DNA of 64,000 nt, from NCBI RefSeq assembly GCF_947500985.1, contig NZ_CANMTX010000004.1:124001-188000 (forward strand). Reading direction: 5' to 3'. The stretch comes from an uncultured Maribacter sp. GTDB lineage: Bacteria > Bacteroidota > Bacteroidia > Flavobacteriales > Flavobacteriaceae. The notes below the pieces were generated by a model. The model saw nothing but the letters and a program-made list of their open reading frames with translations. It ran no database searches and was not told the origin of the DNA. A program made the position numbers and the translations under genes. Below are positions 52,269 to 61,888 of the stretch, piece after piece (position 1 is the first letter of the stretch; each line of letters opens with the position of its first letter).

Positions 52269-53642
52269 CTAGTTGACAACAGAATTCGGATTATAGCCTA
52301 AATAAGGTATTTCGTATTCTTTAAAATTGACTCCGTAATCTTCAAGTTCCTTTAATATAGGTTCGTACACTTCTTTGGTAATAGGTATCTGTACGCCTGG
52401 GGTAGTAATATCACCGTTCAATATTTTTAATGCTGCCATAGCTACGGGTAAACCTACTGTTTTTGCCATAGCCGTAAACGTTTGGTTTTCGCCTGTAACT
52501 ACTAGTTTAGAGTCTATTTGTTTCTTTTCGCCGTTTAATTCGTAACCAAATTTATGATACATAACAATCATATCTTTCTCTTCGGCTTTAAGCGTCCAGC
52601 TATCTTCAAGAATTTTTTGAAGTGCTTGTGCTGGCGTGGCGTTTGGTATACCTATTAGTTTGGTCTGGTCAAAAATGTTCAGTTCCAATAATTTATCCCA
52701 ACGGATATCATCTTGATCCAATTTCAGGTAATGCCTAAGTTTCAATTCCACAGAATCGGTTGGGGAATAAGGAAGGAAAAGATTAATAAATTGGCGATAA
52801 CTCATTTTTTCAGAGTTTTCGATGGCATACGTATCATCTGTAGCTCCCAATTGAATGAACATATTCCATGCTTTCGAAAATCCTACACGACGCATGGTAC
52901 CTCTGTATATGGTTAGGGCATCTTGTAATTGATAGGCTTCTCTATAGTTTAAAGAATCTCGATTGGCATATCCTTCAAAACGACCATATCCTTCAATTTC
53001 AAAAAATTCGGTACGTCTAAACAAACGGTGGTAAGGTATGTATTTATAGGTGCCTTCTTGTATGAATTTAGCAGTACCACCTTGACCTGCAAGAACGACG
53101 TTTCTTGGATTCCAAGTAAATTTATAATTCCAAAGGTTGTTGTCGTATTCAGGGGCAACAAGTCCACCACAGAAAGATTCGAACAAAATTATGTTACCGC
53201 CTTTATCGCGAATACGATCAATTACCTGCATAGCGCTCATATGGTCAACGCCAGGATCTAGCCCTATTTCGTTCATGAATACGAGTCCTGCTTCCTTAAC
53301 TTCTTTATTAAGAGCCAATAATTCTGGACTTACGTAAGAGGCTGTAACCAAATGCTTTTTATGGCGAACACAATCTTCTGCAACCTTAATATGAAAACGG
53401 GCAGGAAGCATAGAGATAACGATGTCTGAGTTTTCAATAGCTTTTTGCCTTGTCATTTCTTCAAAAATATCGAGTTTTATAACGTTGCAATGTTTGTGAT
53501 TGGCAATCGAAGGGGAAATTGCGGCAGGATTGATATCACCAATAGTAATCTCTAAATTTTCGGTTTCAGATTTACCTAAAAGATAATCTAATAAGTAAGA
53601 GGTTGATTTACCTGCGCCTATAACAAGAATTTTTCGCATCAT
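52269..53642 (-). CDS. Saccharopine dehydrogenase-like oxidoreductase
   Basis: A 457-residue enzyme with an N-terminal Rossmann domain (ILVIGAGKSTSYLLDYLLG, about 4-22) and the C-terminal saccharopine dehydrogenase domain (FMNEIGLDPGVDHMSAMQVIDRI, about 122-145; GGLVAPEYDNNLWNYKFTWNPRNVV). The family interconverts saccharopine with glutamate plus aminoadipate semialdehyde in lysine catabolism. The lysine-ketoglutarate reductase partner is not in the window. The adjacent Lrp gene supports an amino-acid role. Confidence 0.93.
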   Translation of the reverse strand: MMRKILVIGAGKSTSYLLDYLLGKSETENLEITIGDINPAAISPSIANHKHCNVIKLDIFEEMTRQKAIENSDIVISMLPARFHIKVAEDCVRHKKHLVTASYVSPELLALNKEVKEAGLVFMNEIGLDPGVDHMSAMQVIDRIRDKGGNIILFESFCGGLVAPEYDNNLWNYKFTWNPRNVVLAGQGGTAKFIQEGTYKYIPYHRLFRRTEFFEIEGYGRFEGYANRDSLNYREAYQLQDALTIYRGTMRRVGFSKAWNMFIQLGATDDTYAIENSEKMSYRQFINLFLPYSPTDSVELKLRHYLKLDQDDIRWDKLLELNIFDQTKLIGIPNATPAQALQKILEDSWTLKAEEKDMIVMYHKFGYELNGEKKQIDSKLVVTGENQTFTAMAKTVGLPVAMAALKILNGDITTPGVQIPITKEVYEPILKELEDYGVNFKEYEIPYLGYNPNSVVN

Positions 53643-53652
53643 ACGATTTCAG

Positions 53653-53660
53653 TATTTTTG
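53653..53660 (+). promoter_or_regulatory. Candidate promoter -7 box of the DUF423-SLC13-glycerate kinase genes
   Basis: TATTTTTG matches TAnnTTTG, 64 bases before the DUF423 start. Confidence 0.45.
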
Positions 53661-53723
53661 ATTACTAACGATTTACTAAGGTATCAAATTGTTACATTTA
53701 TAAAGAAAGTTATATAAAAAGTT

Positions 53724-54116
53724 ATGAAAAAAACAATTTTAGGTACAGCGTGCTTGTTTGGAATGCTGGCGGTTGTGCTAGGTGCATTTGGTGCACACGG
53801 GTTAAAAAAAATAGTTGATATACAGGCAGTAGCCACATTTGAAACGGGGGTGCGCTACCAAATGTACCATGCATTTTTTCTATTTGCACTTGGGTTGTTG
53901 CCCACTGGGCTATTGAAGTCTAAAAAAACGATTTATATCTGTACGGTGGTTGGTGTCGTGCTATTCTCCTTTTCTATTTACCTGTTGGCATTGAATTCTT
54001 TAGTAGCATTCGATTTTAAAGTATTGGGTATTATTACCCCCATTGGTGGTTTATTTTTAATTGCAGCTTGGGCAATGATGGGCTTCGGAATTATGAAATC
54101 TAAAATTGAGAATTAA
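53724..54116 (+). CDS. DUF423 family membrane protein
   Basis: A 130-residue inner-membrane protein with four TM helices. The opening GTACLFGMLAVVLGAFGAHGLKK and the GVRYQMYHAFFLFALGLLP block are the DUF423 (YgdD-like) signature. Function is unknown; the family is broadly conserved. It is 32 bases upstream of the SLC13 transporter gene and probably cotranscribed with it. Confidence 0.92.
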   Translation: MKKTILGTACLFGMLAVVLGAFGAHGLKKIVDIQAVATFETGVRYQMYHAFFLFALGLLPTGLLKSKKTIYICTVVGVVLFSFSIYLLALNSLVAFDFKVLGIITPIGGLFLIAAWAMMGFGIMKSKIEN

Positions 54117-54148
54117 ATAGCGTATTTTCATGCTATAATGGCAATTGT

Positions 54149-55615
54149 ATGAGTAAAACTAAATTATTAGGACTAGTCTTAGGTCCGCTTTCATTTATAC
54201 TAATTCATTTCTTTTTTCATCCAGTCGGACTTTCAGAACAAGCCAATGCAGTATTAGCTTCTACAATTTGGATTGCCATTTGGTGGATTACCGAGGCGAT
54301 ACCTATTGCAGTAACAGCATTGTTGCCATTAGTGCTGTTTCCACTTTCTGGTGGGTTAGATTTATCATCCACTTCTGGTTCATTTGGTCACAAGTATGTA
54401 TTTCTATATATGGGAGGATTCATAATTGCCATTGCTATAGAAAAATGGAATTTACATAGAAGAATAGCTTTAAATATCATCAATTTCATTGGGTCAGATG
54501 TTCGAAAGATAATTCTTGGCTTTATGATGGCAACTGCATTTTTATCGATGTGGATATCTAATACGGCAACCGCTGTAATGATGTTGCCTATTGGTTTGGC
54601 GATAATTAAACAATTAGAAGATAATCCTGATACGGTAGAAGATGAAAATCAAACTTTTGGTAAGTCGTTAATGTTGGCAATCGCCTATAGTGCATCAATT
54701 GGTGGTTTGGCTACTTTGATCGGTACGCCTCCAAATTTAGTCTTAGCAGGTGTAGTATTAGATACGTATGGTTATGAAATAACCTTTATACAATGGTTCG
54801 CGTTCGGCTTGCCAATATCTATTATTCTAATTTTTATATGTTGGAAATATTTAACCAAATATGCCTTTCAGTTTAAGCAAAAATCTTTTCCTGGAGGAAA
54901 ACAAGAAATACAACGCTTATTGTCCAATCTTGGTAAAATATCATATGAAGAAAAAGTAGTGGCATTTGTATTTGCATTAACGGCGTTCTGCTGGATCACG
55001 CGCTCGTTTCTATTACAGAAAATATTATCTGGTTTAGATGATACTATTATAGCTATATTTTTTGCGATTGTATTGTTCTTGATTCCTTCAAAGAAAAAAG
55101 GAGAGCAGCTTATAAATTGGGAGGAAGCTGTAAAAATGCCGTGGGGTATCATACTTCTATTTGGTGGCGGTATGGCTTTGGCAAAAGGTTTTGAGGTAAG
55201 TGGCTTGGCGGTTTGGATTGGTGGTCAGATGACAACATTAGCTGGTTTACCGATAATAGTTTTGATATTAGTATTAATAGCAGCGGTAAACTTCTTAACA
55301 GAAATAACATCAAACTTAGCAACAACGGCAATGTTATTGCCGGTTTTGGCGCCAATGGCGTTGACAATAGATGTACACCCATTTGTATTAATGGTGGGTG
55401 CAGCGGTCGCCGCATCATGTGCTTTTATGTTGCCGGTAGCCACACCACCAAATGCTGTAGTTTTTGGTTCTGGTTACTTGAGAATTCCTGATATGGTGAG
55501 CAAAGGATTCTTTATGAATATTATTTCTATCATTATATTAACCTTTTTCGTATATTTTGTACTGCCAGAGTTATGGGATATTTCAATAAATAGTTTCCCT
55601 AACAAATTTAAATAA
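54149..55615 (+). CDS. SLC13/DASS family sodium-coupled anion transporter
   Basis: A 488-residue membrane protein with about eleven helices. The two SNT-type signature turns are visible: FLSMWISNTATAVMMLPIGLAI (about 129-150) and FLTEITSNLATTAMLLPVLAP (about 390-410), with GTPPNLVLAG and ATPPNAVVFGSG after them. The family imports C4-dicarboxylates, citrate or sulfate with sodium. The glycerate kinase gene begins at the very next base after its stop, and pckA follows, so an organic acid feeding central carbon is likely. Confidence 0.92.
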   Translation: MSKTKLLGLVLGPLSFILIHFFFHPVGLSEQANAVLASTIWIAIWWITEAIPIAVTALLPLVLFPLSGGLDLSSTSGSFGHKYVFLYMGGFIIAIAIEKWNLHRRIALNIINFIGSDVRKIILGFMMATAFLSMWISNTATAVMMLPIGLAIIKQLEDNPDTVEDENQTFGKSLMLAIAYSASIGGLATLIGTPPNLVLAGVVLDTYGYEITFIQWFAFGLPISIILIFICWKYLTKYAFQFKQKSFPGGKQEIQRLLSNLGKISYEEKVVAFVFALTAFCWITRSFLLQKILSGLDDTIIAIFFAIVLFLIPSKKKGEQLINWEEAVKMPWGIILLFGGGMALAKGFEVSGLAVWIGGQMTTLAGLPIIVLILVLIAAVNFLTEITSNLATTAMLLPVLAPMALTIDVHPFVLMVGAAVAASCAFMLPVATPPNAVVFGSGYLRIPDMVSKGFFMNIISIIILTFFVYFVLPELWDISINSFPNKFK

Positions 55616-56743
55616 ATGAAGCTATTACTTATACCAGATAAATTTAAAGGATCGCTAACCAGTGAAGCTTTTACAAAGGCTTTTATTTCGGGTGTGGAGA
55701 AATCGGGTATTTCTTTTACTTCTCATTTCATAAAAGCATCAGATGGTGGTGATGGTTTCATGAATGCCGTGGCAAGCTATAGACCATGCATTGCTATGCA
55801 GGTAATTAGTGAAAATCCGTTAGGCAAGTTAATTCAATCGTACTATCTGTATAATCAGCAAACTAATTCTGCATACATAGAATTAGCAAATACTTCGGGT
55901 ATGGAGTTGTTGAAGCCAGAAGAACGAAACCCCATGTTAACTTCTACATATGGTACAGGTTTACAGATCAAAGATGCCGTAGAAAAAGGTGTTGAACATA
56001 TTTATATAGGTCTAGGTGGTAGTGCAACCAATGACGGTGGTATTGGCATTGCACAGGCCTTGGGCTATATCTTCTTAAATGATAAAGGGCAAGAGTTGGC
56101 AGCTATAGGGTCTAGCTTACAATTAATACATAGTATCGATGACTCGGCTGTTTCTGATAAGGTGAAGCGGACAAATTTTTATGCGGTAAATGATGTTACC
56201 AATCCGTTATTCGGTGAGAATGGAGCATCTTATGTATACGCCAAACAAAAGGGAGCTACAGATGTTATTATTGAAGATTTAGATAAAGGGCTTAGAAATT
56301 TAGATGTCGTGGTGTCAGAAAAGTATAACGTGAATAACGGAGAATTACCAGGGGCAGGTGCAGCGGGAGGAACAGCCTTTGGGTTAAAATCTTTTTTTGA
56401 TGCAGAAATGTTAGGCGGAATAGATTTCATTTTAGAATTATCTGATGTACATAAATTATTGGCTCGAGAGAAATTTGATTATATCATTACAGGTGAAGGT
56501 AAAATTGATGAGCAAACATTAAATGGTAAATTACTACAAGGGATACTTAATTTGGGTAAAAGATACCATCTGCCTGTAATTGCTATTTGTGGAACATTAG
56601 AAATTTCTAAAGAGGCATTGCTGGAGAGAGGAATTTTTGATGTATTTGAAATTCAAGATGACAGTAAGGATCTTGATTATAATATGAAGCACGCAGCACT
56701 GCTTTTAGCTACAAAAACAGCTGATTATTTCAATATAAAGTAA
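55616..56743 (+). CDS. Glycerate kinase
   Basis: A 375-residue kinase of the GlxK/GarK type phosphorylating glycerate (2-phosphoglycerate-forming in most members). Conserved parts are LLIPDKFKGSLTSEAFTKAF at the start, the GDGGDGF-like SDGGDGFMNAV, YIGLGGSATNDGGIGIAQALGY (about 126-147), and the GAGAAGGTAFGL block near 245. Its ATG directly abuts the transporter stop (TAAATG), so translation is coupled. Whether the transporter carries glycerate is not known. Confidence 0.94.
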   Translation: MKLLLIPDKFKGSLTSEAFTKAFISGVEKSGISFTSHFIKASDGGDGFMNAVASYRPCIAMQVISENPLGKLIQSYYLYNQQTNSAYIELANTSGMELLKPEERNPMLTSTYGTGLQIKDAVEKGVEHIYIGLGGSATNDGGIGIAQALGYIFLNDKGQELAAIGSSLQLIHSIDDSAVSDKVKRTNFYAVNDVTNPLFGENGASYVYAKQKGATDVIIEDLDKGLRNLDVVVSEKYNVNNGELPGAGAAGGTAFGLKSFFDAEMLGGIDFILELSDVHKLLAREKFDYIITGEGKIDEQTLNGKLLQGILNLGKRYHLPVIAICGTLEISKEALLERGIFDVFEIQDDSKDLDYNMKHAALLLATKTADYFNIK

Positions 56744-57000
56744 AAATAAGGGTTTAAAAAAATAGGTTGTTTTTTATTCATTTCTTAAAATTATACACTC
56801 AAAATAGCAATAATGTATTTAAAATACGTTAATGCTTTATAATGTGTATTAAAAGAGATAAAGTGTCTGCGAATATTTTTCATTTACAATGATTCTTTAA
56901 TTGAATTCGTATTTCGACGAGAAATGGCGCTAATTGAGCTCTGAAAATCAGTTGTTCAGCTTTTATTTTTTTAGTTTTACACGAACAAATTTTCTAAAGC

Positions 57001-58617
57001 ATGAAAAGCTCAACCACAAATGCGAATATTATATCCCTTAAAAATTACGGGATTACACACGCCAATTTTCATTATCAGGAAACACCAGAAGAACTTCAGA
57101 AAGCCACTCTAGAAATGGATATGGGAGTTGAAACCAGCAATGGAACACTTGCGGTAAATACTGGGGAATTTACAGGTAGATCCCCTAAAGATAGATTTAT
57201 TGTAAAAGATGATATCACAAAAGACAAAGTCTGGTGGGGCGACATTAATATTCCGTTTGAAAAGGAAAAATTTGATGCATTATACACTAAGGTTATTTCT
57301 TATTTAAACGAAAAAGAACTTTTTGTTAGAGATAGTTATGCGTGTGCAGATGAAGATTATAAACTGAACATTAGGGTTGTCAATGAGTATCCTTGGTCAA
57401 ATATGTTCGCTTATAATATGTTTTTGCGCCCTACGAAGGAAGAGTTAAAAGATTTCACTCCTGAGTGGACGGTAATCAACGCACCGGGCTTTATGGCTGA
57501 TGCAGAGGTAGACGGTACAAGGCAGCATAATTTTGCAATCTTAAATTTTACCGATAAAATAGCATTAATTGGAGGAACAGGGTATACAGGGGAAATCAAA
57601 AAAGGAATTTTCTCTGCCTTAAACTTTATTTTACCAGTATACAAAGAAACTTTACCAATGCACTGTTCATCTAATGTAGGTGAAGATGGTGATACCGCAA
57701 TCTTTTTCGGATTATCAGGAACAGGGAAAACAACCTTGTCAACAGATCCTAATAGAAAATTAATAGGTGATGACGAGCATGGTTGGACAAGTAGAAACAC
57801 CGTTTTCAATTTTGAAGGTGGTTGTTATGCGAAGGTTATCAATTTATCTGAAGAGCAAGAGCCAGAAATTTACGGCGCTATTAAGCCAGGAGCAATATTA
57901 GAAAATGTTGTATTAAATGATAAGGGCAATGTAGATTTTGCCGACACTTCAATTACACAAAATACAAGAGTTAGTTACCCAATTCACCATATTGATAACA
58001 TTCAACAACCATCTATTGGTAAGAATGTAAAGAATATATTCTTTTTAACTGCCGATGCATTTGGTGTGCTGCCTCCAATATCAAAGCTTACTCCTAGTCA
58101 GGCTGCGTATCACTTTATTTCTGGTTATACTGCTAAGGTTGCAGGTACAGAAGCAGGTGTTGTAGAGCCGGTACCATCATTTTCTGCATGTTTTGGTGCG
58201 CCATTTATGCCATTGCACCCAACAAAATATGCTGAAATGTTGAGTAAGAAAATGAAAGAATCTGGTGTAGATGTATGGCTTGTAAATACAGGCTGGACAG
58301 GTGGACCTTACGGAATCGGAACTCGAATGAAATTAAAGTATACAAGAGCAATGATTACAGCAGCCTTAAACGGTGATCTTGGTTTGTATTCTTATGATAA
58401 GTACCATATTCACTCTGTATTCGGTGTTGCACAACCTAGAGAGTGTCCTGGTGTGCCAACGTCAGTATTGAGTCCGAGAGCAACTTGGAACGATGATGAA
58501 AAATATTACACCACTGCATTTAAATTGACAAATGCCTTTAGAGAAAACTTTAAAAAATTTGAAAGTTATGCCAGTGAAGAAATAAGAAGAGGCGGACCAC
58601 AACGGTACGCATTTTAA
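57001..58617 (+). CDS. pckA: Phosphoenolpyruvate carboxykinase (ATP)
   Basis: A 538-residue cytoplasmic enzyme that makes phosphoenolpyruvate from oxaloacetate with ATP, the gateway of gluconeogenesis. Signatures: TGRSPKDRFIVKDD (about 59-72), MHCSSNVGEDGDTAIFFGLSGTGKTTLS (about 220-247) with the kinase P-loop, and the metal-site LIGDDEHGW. Length matches the ATP-type enzyme. It has a 257-base leader (56744-57000) with only a weak promoter-like pair TTG-N17-TAGTTTTA at 56952-56979, and a bidirectional terminator after it. Confidence 0.98.
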   Translation: MKSSTTNANIISLKNYGITHANFHYQETPEELQKATLEMDMGVETSNGTLAVNTGEFTGRSPKDRFIVKDDITKDKVWWGDINIPFEKEKFDALYTKVISYLNEKELFVRDSYACADEDYKLNIRVVNEYPWSNMFAYNMFLRPTKEELKDFTPEWTVINAPGFMADAEVDGTRQHNFAILNFTDKIALIGGTGYTGEIKKGIFSALNFILPVYKETLPMHCSSNVGEDGDTAIFFGLSGTGKTTLSTDPNRKLIGDDEHGWTSRNTVFNFEGGCYAKVINLSEEQEPEIYGAIKPGAILENVVLNDKGNVDFADTSITQNTRVSYPIHHIDNIQQPSIGKNVKNIFFLTADAFGVLPPISKLTPSQAAYHFISGYTAKVAGTEAGVVEPVPSFSACFGAPFMPLHPTKYAEMLSKKMKESGVDVWLVNTGWTGGPYGIGTRMKLKYTRAMITAALNGDLGLYSYDKYHIHSVFGVAQPRECPGVPTSVLSPRATWNDDEKYYTTAFKLTNAFRENFKKFESYASEEIRRGGPQRYAF

Positions 58618-58623
58618 GACAAT

Positions 58624-58654
58624 AAAAAAGCCTTGCAATGCAAGGCTTTTTTTA
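58624..58654 (+). terminator. Bidirectional terminator between pckA and hemD
   Basis: AAAAAGCCTTGCA / TGCAAGGCTTTTT stem with A and T runs on both sides. Confidence 0.9.
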
Positions 58655-58674
58655 TATAAAGTTATTTGAGCATA

Positions 58675-59418
58675 TTATTTATTTACACTCATAATATATT
58701 TCTGTAATGCCATCGTCATAGATGGTGTCTCAGGTGTAGGCGCTTTAATATCTATACGCAAGCCAGCATCTGTTGCTGCATCTACCGTAGAGTTACCGAA
58801 AACAGCTATTCTAGTTTCCTTTTGATCGAAATCTGGAAAATTCTGTAATAAGGATTCAATACCAGACGGACTAAAAAATACCAAAATGTCATAATATACA
58901 TTTCTTAGGTCAGAAAGGTCACTAATTACAGTTTTGTAAAAAATGGCTCTTTTCCAATTGATACTTAAAGAATCTAAGGTGTCAGGTACATCTTGTTTAA
59001 GTACATCTGAAGAAGGAAGTAAGAATTTTTCATCCTTATATTTCTTGATCAATGGTACTAAATCTGTAAATAATCTTTTTCCAACGTAAATTTTACGTTT
59101 TCTGTAGACGACGTATTTTTGAAGGTAATAGGCTACCGCTTCAGATTGGCAGAAATACTTCATAGAATCTGGCACTTTAAAGCGCATTTCTTCTGCGATT
59201 CTAAAGAAGTGGTCTACTGCGTTTCTGCTTGTTAATATAATCGCGGTAAAATCATTCAAATCTATCTTTTGCTGTCGCACTGTTTTTGCGTCAACTCCTT
59301 CTACATGAATGAATGGTCTAAAATCAACCTTTACTTTCTCTTTGTCAATAAGCTTGGAATAGGGGGAGTTTTCCATTTTCGGCTCAGGTTGAGAGACCAA
59401 AATCGTTTTTACTTTCAT
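58675..59418 (-). CDS. hemD: Uroporphyrinogen-III synthase
   Basis: A 247-residue enzyme of heme synthesis that closes hydroxymethylbilane to uroporphyrinogen III with inversion of ring D. I start at the ATG at 59418 (MKVKTILVSQPEPK), since the open frame further upstream overlaps the DUF4271 gene. The two-domain fold shows DFTAIILTSRNAVDHFFRIA (about 72-91), the hinge, and FFSPSGIESLLQNFP with AVFGNSTVDAATDAGL near the end. It is weakly conserved like all HemD. It is 8 bases after the DUF4271 stop. Confidence 0.9.
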   Translation of the reverse strand: MKVKTILVSQPEPKMENSPYSKLIDKEKVKVDFRPFIHVEGVDAKTVRQQKIDLNDFTAIILTSRNAVDHFFRIAEEMRFKVPDSMKYFCQSEAVAYYLQKYVVYRKRKIYVGKRLFTDLVPLIKKYKDEKFLLPSSDVLKQDVPDTLDSLSINWKRAIFYKTVISDLSDLRNVYYDILVFFSPSGIESLLQNFPDFDQKETRIAVFGNSTVDAATDAGLRIDIKAPTPETPSMTMALQKYIMSVNK

Positions 59419-59426
59419 ATGCTGCA

Positions 59427-60080
59427 CTATTTTAGAAAGCTTCCCATAATAACTAAGGGTGCAATTTCGAGTGCGCAAAGGTACAAAATAAAATAGAAAA
59501 AATAGGTGCTAATAAATTTTTGATAATTCCTGAGTACTGTTACCCAACCAATTATATTAATAACGAAAAACATAATTAGGGCAATAATAATTACGATTTG
59601 TGAGTCAATAAAAACATAGGATAAAAATATATTAGCAATGAAAAGAATAATACCTGCATAGTTCAGGTAGGTTAGTTTCTTAAAAATCAACTCATTAAAG
59701 GTGGTGTAAGAATTAAATATGAATGCGTTGAATAGTTGCACCATTGTTTTCGCAGATATAAATAAGAAAACACCTGCAAGAAGTAAAGGAAAAATATAGG
59801 GGTTTTTTGCTTCTATAGGATTTAAATATGAACGCCAAATAAAAAAAATAAATAAGGTAGTATTTATGATTTGAAACACGCTCATTTGAAAATGAAACCA
59901 ATTAAACAGTTTTTCTTTCTTCGTATACATTGTAATATACTTATTGCTAAAAGGAAGAATAATGAAGTTTAAAAAGCGGGTATAATAGATGCTTTTTGCA
60001 ATTAATGGAAACAACAGACTAACCATAAGTGTTATGGTGATCCAATCAGTTTGCTCAAAAGTTCTTGCAATAGGTTCCAT
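59427..60080 (-). CDS. DUF4271 family membrane protein
   Basis: A 217-residue inner-membrane protein with about six helices and a basic N-terminal loop (YITMYTKKEKLFNWF). It matches DUF4271, a Bacteroidota family nearly always found directly upstream of hemD, as here. Function unknown. Its ATG overlaps the stop of the glycosyltransferase gene upstream (TAATG), so the three genes probably form one operon. Confidence 0.88.
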   Translation of the reverse strand: MEPIARTFEQTDWITITLMVSLLFPLIAKSIYYTRFLNFIILPFSNKYITMYTKKEKLFNWFHFQMSVFQIINTTLFIFFIWRSYLNPIEAKNPYIFPLLLAGVFLFISAKTMVQLFNAFIFNSYTTFNELIFKKLTYLNYAGIILFIANIFLSYVFIDSQIVIIIALIMFFVINIIGWVTVLRNYQKFISTYFFYFILYLCALEIAPLVIMGSFLK

Positions 60081-61759
60081 TATTTAACAGGAATTGCTTT
60101 TCCGTTTAGACCGTATAAAAGATCGTTCTCAGAAATAACTACCCTAAAGTAACCAATGTTTTCCTTTTTTGTTTTAGGCAGTTGAAATATAAAATTAGTA
60201 GTGTCTTGTTGTTTTAAGAATGTGATACCGGTTTGGATAGATTCTGGTGTCATTTGCAGCGTCTCTAAAGGGCTTTTATAGTTGTCCATATACGTTACTG
60301 CAAATTTCAGTTTTTTAAGGTCTATATCCTCTTGATACGGATTGTAGATTTTAAGGTCAATATTTTTTTCAATATTCAAAGCAACCGGAGTGTCTTCAAC
60401 AATACAATCTAGTTTTCGGTACGATTGAAAGTTCGTAATGTATTTGCCCTTGTACAAACCACCGTCTTCTCTTGTATAGGTGAACGTTGGGTTGTTTAAA
60501 TATTTAGAAACGTATGCGACATCTTTACCACGTACTTGTTCTTCAGAGTCGTTTATAGAATATTGATTTTTTCGATACATGAAATTATTCAAAGAAAAGG
60601 TCGGTTTTGCATTGGTGTAAAAAGAATACATTGGTGCATTTCTGTAGGAGTTTTCGAATACCACAGGTATATTGCCAACTTCCTCTTCAATAGCCTTTGC
60701 CCACTCTTTATTACCATGACTTTCGTAATAGAAATTAAAAAGTAGCGGCTGGTAGACAAGTCCCATTCTTAAATAAATAATTAGAACGGTATTGATGAGT
60801 CCTAATCTAAAAATCCAGGTTAAGGCTTGCTTGTTTTGTAGCATGTAGTTAAATGCGATAATCACCAATGGTATGCAAACAATAATAATCCATTGTGTTT
60901 GAACCCTTCTGTTGAAACTAGAGACAAAAAAGAAAATAAGTACACCGTAAGTAAGATAAATAAGAGCCTTATTGAATAGGTCATTTCCTTTAGTTTTAAA
61001 CAGTGCCTTATAGATAAACGGAAAGGTTAAACCGAATATGGCAACCAAATTCACAATGAAACCTAGGGTATATTTTTTAAAACTATATGCACCGTTAGGG
61101 CGTTCATATAAATGATATTTTATAGATACAAAGTCATTTTCGTATAACCAATAAAAATGAGGGGCATAGCAAAACAAAGCAACTACTACGGCCAGCCAAG
61201 CATATTTGTTGGTGGTAAGTTTAAGGTTGGACAGTAGTACAAAGAATATGACCAGTACGGCATGGTACTTACTGTACATTAAGGCGGCCATAAATATACC
61301 CAACATTATAGCTAAAGTTGCGGTTGGTTTTTTAATAAAATACTTGTATGTCAGTAAAAAGCAACTCGTAAAAAATAACAACGGTGTATCTGGTAATGTA
61401 AAAAAGCCATAAGCATTTAGTAGCGTCATCGAAAAAACCAGTACAAAGAAATGTTTGATGTATTCGTTCTTTTTTGGATTGTCTATCATCAACCAAAGAA
61501 GAATAATATTGATGGCAGATAGCACGCAGCTCATGAAACGAACACCGAGTTCATCATCAAAAAAGACGCTACTAATTTTCACTAACAGTGCCACCATCGG
61601 TGGGTGGTCAAAATAACCCCAAGCCATGTTCTGACTATAATACCAGTAATAGGCTTCATCAAAAATGAGTTGCGTAAAACTAGATTGTATAAGGTTTAGA
61701 ATGAATATAACAGCTAAAAAAAAGTAAAACTGCTTCGGAATTTTAGTCAACATTTGCAT
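60080..61759 (-). CDS. GT39/ArnT-like membrane glycosyltransferase
   Basis: A 559-residue protein with about eleven TM helices and a soluble C-terminal part. The first periplasmic loop carries FDEAYYWYYSQNMAWGYFDHPPMVAL (about 33-58), the Asp-Glu and DHPP motif of the PMT_2/ArnT group (GT39 or GT83-like) that transfers sugars from polyprenyl-phosphate donors outside the membrane. The acceptor, lipid or protein, cannot be told. The divergent gene 129 bases away makes a polyprenyl-phosphate sugar, the type of donor this enzyme needs. Confidence 0.9.
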   Translation of the reverse strand: MQMLTKIPKQFYFFLAVIFILNLIQSSFTQLIFDEAYYWYYSQNMAWGYFDHPPMVALLVKISSVFFDDELGVRFMSCVLSAINIILLWLMIDNPKKNEYIKHFFVLVFSMTLLNAYGFFTLPDTPLLFFTSCFLLTYKYFIKKPTATLAIMLGIFMAALMYSKYHAVLVIFFVLLSNLKLTTNKYAWLAVVVALFCYAPHFYWLYENDFVSIKYHLYERPNGAYSFKKYTLGFIVNLVAIFGLTFPFIYKALFKTKGNDLFNKALIYLTYGVLIFFFVSSFNRRVQTQWIIIVCIPLVIIAFNYMLQNKQALTWIFRLGLINTVLIIYLRMGLVYQPLLFNFYYESHGNKEWAKAIEEEVGNIPVVFENSYRNAPMYSFYTNAKPTFSLNNFMYRKNQYSINDSEEQVRGKDVAYVSKYLNNPTFTYTREDGGLYKGKYITNFQSYRKLDCIVEDTPVALNIEKNIDLKIYNPYQEDIDLKKLKFAVTYMDNYKSPLETLQMTPESIQTGITFLKQQDTTNFIFQLPKTKKENIGYFRVVISENDLLYGLNGKAIPVK

Positions 61760-61858
61760 AGGTTACTAAATGGCAAAATTACAAATTTAAGGTTAGCTAC
61801 CTAGTGTAAAAATTTCATAAAGGTATTGTTGGTCATTTTAATAAGAGTATTAAAACCT

Positions 61859-61866
61859 TACTTTTG
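61859..61866 (+). promoter_or_regulatory. Promoter -7 box of the polyprenol-phosphate mannose synthase gene
   Basis: TACTTTTG matches TAnnTTTG, 23 bases before the ATG. Confidence 0.5.
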
Positions 61867-61888
61867 TCGAAACACCTATAAATAACAT

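Noticed and set aside
59419-59478. Extended N-terminus of hemD
   Set aside because: It overlaps the DUF4271 gene by ~50 bases and adds residues not fitting the HemD start; ATG 59418 is in better agreement.
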